From contig JAJYPQ010000155.1 in assembly GCA_021795255.1 (NCBI GenBank), positions 1 to 8,124 of the forward strand: DNA of 8,124 nucleotides, written 5' to 3'. Source of the stretch: Pseudomonadota bacterium (lineage in GTDB: Bacteria; Pseudomonadota; Gammaproteobacteria; Acidiferrobacterales; Acidiferrobacteraceae). Made by a program: the position numbers and the translations under genes. Within the stretch, counting starts at the first letter, position 1. The number at the start of each line of letters is the position of its first letter. The notes below the pieces were generated by a model that had not been told where the DNA came from, made no database searches, and saw only the letters and a program-made list of their open reading frames with translations. Positions 1-5,497 of the stretch are shown here, piece by piece.

Positions 1-214
1 CTCAGCCCAGGAGTCGGATTGCGAGCAGCGGAACTAGACGACTTTGCGCCGGCTTTCGAGCACGGACAGGTGGATGTAGTCGCTGCGCTGCTCAGGCGGT
101 AACGCCTGCAGGGAAAACACCACGGGCGATCACGCAGACGAGCGCGGCTACACGGGGTTTGTGGACCAGATGCCGTTGATCGTCCGCGTCGTAAGGCTAA
201 GGTGCCTGAAGATC

Positions 215-269
215 CCGATTCTCCCGACGAGTACAGGTACTGAATCGGAAAATTCATCGGTCTTTTTTT
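215..269 (+). terminator. Inverted repeat followed by a T7 run, possible plus-strand terminator
   Basis: CCGATTC at 215-221 pairs perfectly with GAATCGG at 242-248. Just inside the right arm, AGTAC (230-234) pairs with GTACT (237-241) across a 2-base loop. The two stems stack into about 12 pairs with an 8-base bulge on one side. A run of seven T follows at 263-269, but 14 bases after the stem, which is farther than in a standard intrinsic terminator. If it works, it would end a rightward transcript entering from the left edge, after the TGA at 241-243. On the minus strand the T run becomes A, so it would not terminate the hyf-like operon. The repeat is certain; the function is a weak inference. 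Confidence 0.25.
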
Positions 270-370
270 CGAGGAGTATCTGACCAAGTGCGGACGTGAC
301 CATGGTGCCGTTTTACTGTGACAAACCCCGCAGGCGACACTCGCGGAAGTCGTAGCGCTCACAGGACAAG

Positions 371-387
371 AGCTGAGGTCCTCGGCT
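371..387. repeat. 17-base imperfect palindrome
   Basis: AGCTGAGGTCCTCGGCT pairs over eight positions around a central T, with one G-T pair (374/384). No T run follows on either strand, so it is not a standard terminator. It could be a protein-binding site or chance. It lies in the gene-poor stretch left of the operon. Confidence 0.3.
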
Positions 388-530
388 GTGACGTACCGCC
401 GAACCGAACGTGAGGTGATGCCATTACACCCCCTCGACAGATGCTATAAAGCCCAACGTCGTCGCCACGGAATCTGCCGGGACGCGGGTTTTGGGCAACC
501 CCCATGCTCCTGCGGCTGCGTCACGATCCG

Positions 531-848
531 TTAGTCGCAGTTACACTGTGCTTGCCAGCGAATGATATGGCCGGGCGGCACCATTTTCGAAAGCCGCGGC
601 AGGATGGCGTCGATGGTCGCCGGTTCATCAAAAAATTCGAGAACGAGAGGTAAGTGCACGGCGACACGCAAAAGATCTGCGGAGTGCACGGTTCCCTTGG
701 CGCCAAACCCCGCGATACCCCTGAATACCGTCACGCCATGGACTTTATGCTGGTCGTGCAAGAACTCGAATATTTCGTGCATGAGGCCATGCCCTTCATA
801 TTTATCGCCTTCCTTTATATAGATTCGAACGACCGAGATATCTTTCAT
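531..848 (-). CDS. DUF190 family PII-like protein, partner of CrcB
   Basis: This 105-residue protein matches the DUF190 family, small cytoplasmic proteins with a PII-like fold that are often encoded next to crcB. Family marks are an N-terminal beta strand with KYEGHGL (16-22), a helix (HEIFEFLHDQ), the signature GVTVFRGIAGFGAKG (38-52) and a C-terminal part with LPLVLEFFDEPATID (66-80). The length is normal for the family. The start is well set: crcB ends in TAA and the sequence TAAGGTGACATATG supplies an AAGGTGA ribosome binding site within an 8-base gap, so translation is probably coupled to crcB. The C-terminus QCNCD carries two closely spaced cysteines, which could be incidental. By analogy with PII proteins it may regulate the channel or bind a small ligand, but no function is established from sequence. 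It is the last gene of the operon. Confidence 0.9.
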   Translation of the reverse strand: MKDISVVRIYIKEGDKYEGHGLMHEIFEFLHDQHKVHGVTVFRGIAGFGAKGTVHSADLLRVAVHLPLVLEFFDEPATIDAILPRLSKMVPPGHIIRWQAQCNCD

Positions 849-851
849 ATG

Positions 852-858
852 TCACCTT
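852..858 (-). promoter_or_regulatory. Ribosome binding site of the DUF190 gene overlapping the crcB stop
   Basis: Read on the minus strand, AAGGTGA overlaps the TAA stop of crcB and lies 3 bases before the ATG at 848. A ribosome ending crcB would sit on the start of the next gene, which suggests coupled translation of the channel and its partner. Confidence 0.6.
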
Positions 859-1231
859 AAATATTGCGAGCTATCCAAGCGCCGCCGATCGCGGCCCCAA
901 TACCCAGTATATTCGACGCCCCAACATATAATGCCGCTTTTAATGTCTCACCGTCTTGTAATAGCACCAAGTTCTCCAGGGCAAACGTCGAAAATGTCGT
1001 ATAAGCTCCTAGGCCGCCGACAAGAATTCCCGCGCGTAGGCTCGGAGCCATACTAATACGATCTAGTGTCTCAAAAAACAGGAATCCCATAAGAAAGGAG
1101 CCCAAAACGTTAATCGATAACGTCGCCCAAGGAAACGCGCGGCCAAAAACCTCCTGGACCAAAATGCTTTGTCCATAGCGCGCCCACGCCCCCAGTATCG
1201 CAAAACCCGCAATAGATACCCACGTCAACAT
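857..1231 (-). CDS. crcB: CrcB/Fluc fluoride ion channel
   Basis: This 124-residue membrane protein is a single-domain CrcB (Fluc) fluoride channel, which exports F- passively as a dual-topology homodimer. Four hydrophobic segments are visible, about residues 5-25, 35-55, 67-92 and 99-121. Family marks include GAWARY (14-19), the TLSINVLGSFLMG stretch (37-49) with conserved Asn41, and GGLGAYTTFSTFALE (72-86), which holds the two phenylalanines (80 and 83) known in the family to line the fluoride path. The length is standard for the family. It begins 28 bases after the hyfB-like stop, behind an AGAGGGGG-type ribosome binding site about 11 bases from the ATG, and is followed after 8 bases by the DUF190 gene. 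The 28-base gap is too short for a fluoride riboswitch. G+C across the gene is clearly lower than in the hyf-like genes (85 of 180 bases at 901-1080). Confidence 0.95.
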   Translation of the reverse strand: MLTWVSIAGFAILGAWARYGQSILVQEVFGRAFPWATLSINVLGSFLMGFLFFETLDRISMAPSLRAGILVGGLGAYTTFSTFALENLVLLQDGETLKAALYVGASNILGIGAAIGGAWIARNI

Positions 1232-1259
1232 CGTGTTTGAGTCCCCCTCTTAAGATAAG

Positions 1260-3245
1260 CTACCAAAAAACAGACATCAGGATAATGAGCAACGCGACCC
1301 CGATATAGGCAAGATAGGCGTTCATCGAACCCATCTGCAGAACGCTTATGCGTAAGGCGAGGGTGCGCACAAAGCGCGTCACTGGCTCAAAAAGCGTTGG
1401 ACCAAAAATGGGGGCTTGGCTGTATTCAAAGCGCAAGGCCTTGATGAAATACGGGCGCTTCTCTATCCGGCGCTCAGTTACGGTGCGCGATCGGTAGATG
1501 AAATCATAAAACTGGCGAAGCGCGTTTGAGTAGGCGAGCGCTGTGGTGGCGCTTGCGGCGGGTAAGGTCCGCAGGCCGTGGGCCCAGACTGGTGTGCGCT
1601 TATGTCCTGATCGTAAGCCCCATGCCAGGAGACCGAGAGGCAAAAGCGCCAAAAGTGGCCCCACGAAAACAAGAAGTGTCGGTGAGATAAAGGCAAACGA
1701 CGGCGTAAGTGGTACAAGAATGACGCCGCGAACCATGAGCGAAGCGACGCTTCGCAGGCCGTCCGAACTGCCGGTGGCAAGCGCCTGAAGCCACCAAGGC
1801 ATGCCGACGGCATAGCCCAGAACCGCAAGACCGAGACCGAGGATGGCGATCCTTCGCACGCCGTGGGTGGGCGTCCCGCTGATTCCATTTTTACCAAGCA
1901 ACCCGACACCAAAGACCTTAGTCAGGGTCGCTAAAGCGATGGCCGCCGTCAGCGCCACACCCGCGCCGCCAAAGGCCAGAGCGAGCCGCGCACCGATGCC
2001 ATGGAGCTGGAAATCCTGAAAGATGGTCTGAAAGAGATACCATTCACTTACAAACCCCGCTTGCGGCGGCAATGCGACAAGACTCATGGCCGCGCACAGC
2101 GCCCCGATTCCTATTGTCCATGGGCTCAGGGCCAGCAGCCGACTTTGGGCGATCTGGTAGTGACCGCGAGCTTCGTAGACATGGTCTGCGGTCAGCATTA
2201 AGGCGCCCTTAGCGAGGCTGTGACCGCCCAGTTGGAGAAGGCCCACGGTAAACGCAAATCCCGCCAGCAGAGAGAGATGTTCGCTCCGGAACAACACCGC
2301 GGCCCCTAAGGCGACGACCGCAAGTCCGCTATTTTCAGCCGAGGAGAACGCAAGCAGCCGCCGCCAGTCTTCCTGCTGGAACGCATAGAGAATGGCCAGG
2401 ATGGCCGTGAGGGTGCCGCTTATCACTATCACTTCGCCAAAGGCGGTCAGGGCCGAGAAGTGTGGTACCCACCGTAAAACGGCGCGCGCCAGTGCAAGCC
2501 ACGCGACGTTCAAGACGACACCGGACAAGATGGCACCACTTGCTCCGCTACCACTGCCATAGGCGCCCGGGTACCACTCGTAGAACGGGAGGATCCCCAG
2601 TTTGGCGCCAAAACCTACGAGGAATAAAAGCCCTACGAAAAAAATTAGGACCGGCGAAGCGTTTGCGAAGGCCCCGGGCCAGGTCGAAAATTCGGGATGG
2701 GAGGAGCCGACGATCAGGATTGCAGCCAAGATGGCGACCGCCCCCACTTCGAGTAAGGCCAACATAAAAAACACTGCCCGGCCGTTTCGGAGGATAGGAC
2801 TTAGTTGGTCGGCCAACAGCATGACGGCCCCGCCAAGGCTCATGACTTCCCAGGCGATCAAAAAGGACACGGCGTCTTGAAGCCCGGCAACACCCAGGGC
2901 CCCCAAGAGACAGAGTGCCGCCCCGGTCGTCCAGGTAGCGGGATGCCGGCCAGGTGGCCCTCCGACCACCGCCATAAAGGCGGGTATAAGCCCCCAGCCC
3001 AGTAACCAGATGGCGGCCGGGCTAAGGTGGAACCCGATGGCCAGATTGGCAGAGAGGAAAAGGACATCGGTCCTTGGCGACGCGTGCCCGACGCCGGCTA
3101 AGAGGCCGATCAGGGCCGCGCCTATCCCGAGCGCCAAGAGCGTGCGGCCAAGGAGCGGTTTTGCGATGCTGATCCCGAGCACGGCGGCGACAATCCACAA
3201 AAGCGCGGCGAGACTAAGGAGATCACGTTCCATATCGGCCCCCAT
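1260..3245 (-). CDS. hyfB: HyfB/HycC-type proton-channel (NuoL/M-like) membrane subunit
   Basis: This 661-residue, strongly hydrophobic protein belongs to the HyfB/HycC branch of the NuoL/M/N and Mrp antiporter-like family, the proton-pumping channels of complex I and group 4 hydrogenases. The usual length is about 610-670 residues. Family marks: Glu133 in FLIAWEVMSL (TM5 glutamate), Lys215 in GFGAKLGILPFYEWYPGAY (TM7 lysine), SSAENSG (301-307), Lys346 in GHSLAKGALM and Glu401 in GFVSEWYLFQ (TM12). All the expected charged channel residues are therefore present. A loop with many charges (about 545-630) precedes a last membrane helix (640-661), as in HyfB/HycC. The first ATG is at 3245; a second, four codons on at 3233, has a G-rich run before it and the start MERDLL, and could be the real one. 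Either overlaps the 3' end of the preceding gene. Here it follows the small subunit, whereas in E. coli hyfB is near the front of the operon. Confidence 0.9.
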   Translation of the reverse strand: MGADMERDLLSLAALLWIVAAVLGISIAKPLLGRTLLALGIGAALIGLLAGVGHASPRTDVLFLSANLAIGFHLSPAAIWLLGWGLIPAFMAVVGGPPGRHPATWTTGAALCLLGALGVAGLQDAVSFLIAWEVMSLGGAVMLLADQLSPILRNGRAVFFMLALLEVGAVAILAAILIVGSSHPEFSTWPGAFANASPVLIFFVGLLFLVGFGAKLGILPFYEWYPGAYGSGSGASGAILSGVVLNVAWLALARAVLRWVPHFSALTAFGEVIVISGTLTAILAILYAFQQEDWRRLLAFSSAENSGLAVVALGAAVLFRSEHLSLLAGFAFTVGLLQLGGHSLAKGALMLTADHVYEARGHYQIAQSRLLALSPWTIGIGALCAAMSLVALPPQAGFVSEWYLFQTIFQDFQLHGIGARLALAFGGAGVALTAAIALATLTKVFGVGLLGKNGISGTPTHGVRRIAILGLGLAVLGYAVGMPWWLQALATGSSDGLRSVASLMVRGVILVPLTPSFAFISPTLLVFVGPLLALLPLGLLAWGLRSGHKRTPVWAHGLRTLPAASATTALAYSNALRQFYDFIYRSRTVTERRIEKRPYFIKALRFEYSQAPIFGPTLFEPVTRFVRTLALRISVLQMGSMNAYLAYIGVALLIILMSVFW

Positions 3246-4014
3246 GCACTCGTGCAGGCATGCGGTCGAGTAGGACGAGGAGGGCGTGGATCAGGGCGGC
3301 GGGGTTGGGCGGGCAGCCCGGAAGCCAGATATCAACCGGGACAAGTCCCCCAAGCCCATGCCCCCCCGCATAACCGCCGTCGACCGGCGCGCCCGATACG
3401 GCACAAGTCCCAGTCGCCATCACTAAGCGTGGTTCAGGCATGGCCGCATAAGCGGCGAGGAGCGGGTCGCGCATCGGGCTTGTCACGGGCCCCGTGACCA
3501 GCAAAAGATCGGCAAAGCGTGGCGAGGGAGTGAAAAAGATACCGAGACGGTGAAGGTTATAGAAGGGGCTATCGAGGGCGGAGAGCTCCGATTCGCAGCC
3601 ATTGCATGATCCGGCATCGATGTGGCGGATATGTAGGCTTTTGCGCAAAGAACGGTTGGCCCGATTTTCTGTACCCCGTTTCGCGAGCGCTTGGGTAGCG
3701 CCCCACACGAGGTCCTCACGATCGCGTGTCGCAAAGGCCCAATCGCATGTGGATTGGAGCGCCCCTGCGGGGCATGCCTCGACACACAGTTGGCAGGCGA
3801 TACAGCGACCGTAATCAAGGCCAACTCCCGTCAGGGCATTGTAGGAAAGGGCGCTCGTGGGACAACTCGTCACGCAGTTTTGGCACGACGACTCACAGCG
3901 CGCGGGATCCAAGCGGGGAAGGCCTAGCACCCCGTCCTGGCCATCCGGGCCCGAATTGGGCCATGAGGTCGCAGCTCGCCCCGCTTTCAGTCCAAACCAT
4001 GTCCATAAGGGCAT
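3223..4014 (-). CDS. Fused ferredoxin (HyfH-like) and NuoB/HyfI-like small subunit
   Basis: This 263-residue iron-sulfur protein joins two subunits that are separate in E. coli Hyf. Residues about 30-92 form a two-cluster ferredoxin: Cys40, 44, 47 and 51 (CESSCQNCVTSCP, with an unusual Cx3C first spacing) and Cys71, 74, 77 and 81 (CIACQLCVEACP, canonical). Residues about 125-263 form a NuoB/HycG-like domain with the four ligands of the proximal 4Fe-4S cluster: Cys137 and Cys140 in GSCNGCESEL, Cys204 in GTCAVSG and Cys234 in LPGCPP. No signal peptide or membrane helix is seen, so it should sit on the cytoplasmic arm against the HyfG-like subunit and carry electrons in or out. The start is secure: TAAGGAGGCCGCAATG gives a near-perfect ribosome binding site 10 bases after the large-subunit stop. 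The electron partner is unknown. Confidence 0.9.
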   Translation of the reverse strand: MPLWTWFGLKAGRAATSWPNSGPDGQDGVLGLPRLDPARCESSCQNCVTSCPTSALSYNALTGVGLDYGRCIACQLCVEACPAGALQSTCDWAFATRDREDLVWGATQALAKRGTENRANRSLRKSLHIRHIDAGSCNGCESELSALDSPFYNLHRLGIFFTPSPRFADLLLVTGPVTSPMRDPLLAAYAAMPEPRLVMATGTCAVSGAPVDGGYAGGHGLGGLVPVDIWLPGCPPNPAALIHALLVLLDRMPARVHGGRYGT

Positions 4015-4019
4015 TGCGG

Positions 4020-4026
4020 CCTCCTT
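4020..4026 (-). promoter_or_regulatory. Strong ribosome binding site of the ferredoxin/small-subunit fusion gene
   Basis: AAGGAGG on the minus strand overlaps the TAA stop of the large-subunit gene and lies 5 bases before the ATG at 4014. It is the best Shine-Dalgarno sequence in the window and fixes that start. Confidence 0.75.
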
Positions 4027-5497
4027 AACGATCCGCCCCGGCTATGGTAAGCCCGAAGCTTGCTTCGTTGATGGCGTAATCCATCATGTTGCTGTCGTGT
4101 ACGGTAAACGGAAACACCCGCCAATTCGAAAACGACGGCGACTTGATCTTGACGCGCGCAAGCCGGCCCGCTTCGATGTGCACCGCGTAGTAGAGAGACC
4201 CGCGTGGTGTTTCTACCCATCCCAGACCTTCGCCCGAGACACTCTTCGCGGCCGTTGTGAGCACCGGCCCCGGTGCGATGAGTGCGGCTGTCTGAATGAT
4301 CAGCGCGAGAGCCTCGCGCAGGGACTCGGCGCGCACCTCGGCCCGAGCCTGCGCATCCCCTAGGGTACGTACGGGGACTTCAAAACGGAGTTGCGAATAG
4401 CCGGCATAAGGGTGGTCCCGGCGCAGATCACGGTCGAGTCCGGAGGCGCGGGCAACGGGGCCCGTTGCCCCTTGATCAGAGGCCACGTCCCGAGACAGTA
4501 TTCCTGTGCCTATGAGTCGATCGAGGTAACTTGCGGTCCGACTGAGACGCTCAAGATAATTGATGCCGTCCCGGCCTATCTTGGTGAGGGCATTACTGAG
4601 TCCGGTCACATCAAGATCGCGCCGCAATCCCCCGATCGCGAGCACATTGCGTAAGAAGCGCGAGCCCGTGAGACGCCCGTTGATTTGCTTGATCTCTTCT
4701 TCGAGCAGGAGGCCTTCGGCGGCGCCGACCTTAAGGGTCGTGGTTTTGGCTAGCAGCGCAAAATAATGGAAGTGGTTGTAAAGCCTTTCGAGCTCGGCCA
4801 GCAAGACCCGCAGAAGGCGGGCGCGTTCCGGCACTTCTATTCCAAGCGCTGCCTCCACGGCCTGACAGTAGGCAAGTCCGTGGCTTACGCTGCCGACACC
4901 TGAGACTCGCTCGGCCAAGTACACGCCGCGCTCGGGGGCCAGATCTTGGAACCGCCTTTCTAGTCCCCGATGCTTATAGGCCAAGCGCGCATGGTAATGA
5001 ATGATGGCCTCGCCTATATACGAGAAATGAAACTCCCCGGTCTCAAGCACGTCCCCTCGGATCGGACCCCATATGAGATCTTGGACCTGGTCGGCCTCGA
5101 TCTCGGGCATGGTCGGGGGGAGGCTTTCCCCGGTCCAGCGCGGGCAGTCCTTGCCCGGCGCAAGAGGCGGTGCCGAGAGACGGAAGCCCTCGTGTATGAG
5201 GAGTGGGTAGGGTTCCGGATGGCCGGCAACGCCGATACCTGAGAGCTCCGTCATCTCTCTTTCATACCAGCCCAGCAACGGGGCAATGGGGGCTAGCGAC
5301 GGCAGGTCCGCGGCCGAAGAGACGCGCAAGAGCAGAAACGGCAGGTCCCGGCCTCGATTCACGAGATAGAGGATCTCGGGATCGTTTTGCTGAAAGCGCG
5401 CATAGGCCATCTCAAAGCGGTAGCCCTCGGCCAGCAGTGTCTGGGCCGTGGTGAACAGCGCCGCAGCCGGGAGGCGACGATCCTCACAATCATTCAT
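4025..5497 (-). CDS. hyfG: HyfG/HycE-like large subunit (NuoC-NuoD fusion) lacking all NiFe cysteines
   Basis: This 490-residue protein has an N-terminal NuoC-like domain (about 15-115; GWYEREMTELSGI at 76-88) and a NuoD/HycE-like domain (about 140-490), the architecture of group 4 hydrogenase large subunits. The HycE-type landmarks AYKHRGLE (173-180), AERVSGVGSVSHGLAY (195-210), VPERARLLR (222-230) and GGLRRDL (289-295) are all present. The NiFe ligands are not: where the family has CGIC the sequence reads SGVG (199-202), and the C-terminus SFGLTIAGADR (480-490) replaces the DPCxxCTDR-type motif. Only Cys4, 118 and 211 remain, none at a ligand site. It therefore cannot carry the usual NiFe centre and resembles Ehr-type complexes, whose substrate is unknown. 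The start at 5497 is preferred because it forms an ATGA overlap with the upstream stop and has AGGTGA 4 bases ahead. An ATG at 5605 would overlap hyfF by over 100 bases. Confidence 0.92.
   Translation of the reverse strand: MNDCEDRRLPAAALFTTAQTLLAEGYRFEMAYARFQQNDPEILYLVNRGRDLPFLLLRVSSAADLPSLAPIAPLLGWYEREMTELSGIGVAGHPEPYPLLIHEGFRLSAPPLAPGKDCPRWTGESLPPTMPEIEADQVQDLIWGPIRGDVLETGEFHFSYIGEAIIHYHARLAYKHRGLERRFQDLAPERGVYLAERVSGVGSVSHGLAYCQAVEAALGIEVPERARLLRVLLAELERLYNHFHYFALLAKTTTLKVGAAEGLLLEEEIKQINGRLTGSRFLRNVLAIGGLRRDLDVTGLSNALTKIGRDGINYLERLSRTASYLDRLIGTGILSRDVASDQGATGPVARASGLDRDLRRDHPYAGYSQLRFEVPVRTLGDAQARAEVRAESLREALALIIQTAALIAPGPVLTTAAKSVSGEGLGWVETPRGSLYYAVHIEAGRLARVKIKSPSFSNWRVFPFTVHDSNMMDYAINEASFGLTIAGADR

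Larger units (their letters stand above)
1..530. other. Stretch without an identifiable gene; coding-like fragments only
   Basis: I recognise no gene here. The plus-strand frame beginning at base 1 is open to a TAA at 100-102, then from 103 to a TGA at 241-243, then to a TGA at 316-318, then open again to a TAG at 532-534. Some pieces look protein-like: an acidic-hydrophobic stretch ending VDVVAALLRR before the first stop, and a charged tail ending SPDEYRY before the second. In another frame the piece around 120-165 reads GYTGFVDQMP. This could be a decayed gene broken by stops and frameshifts, or chance. It lies downstream of the leftward operon and would converge on it. I see no tRNA, CRISPR array or insertion-sequence end. 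Confidence 0.4.

Noticed and set aside
486..501. GGGTT/AACCC hairpin just downstream of the DUF190 gene as the operon terminator
   Set aside because: The stem is only five pairs and no T run follows on the minus strand.
1232..1259. Fluoride riboswitch or separate promoter before crcB
   Set aside because: Only 28 bases are available, and they hold a purine-rich ribosome binding site and nothing else recognisable.
1478..1912. 144-codon minus-strand open frame within hyfB
   Set aside because: It is an alternate frame of a gene whose own frame carries all the family signatures.
3857..4363. 168-codon plus-strand open frame
   Set aside because: It crosses the junction of two well-supported minus-strand genes in antisense and has no recognisable domain.
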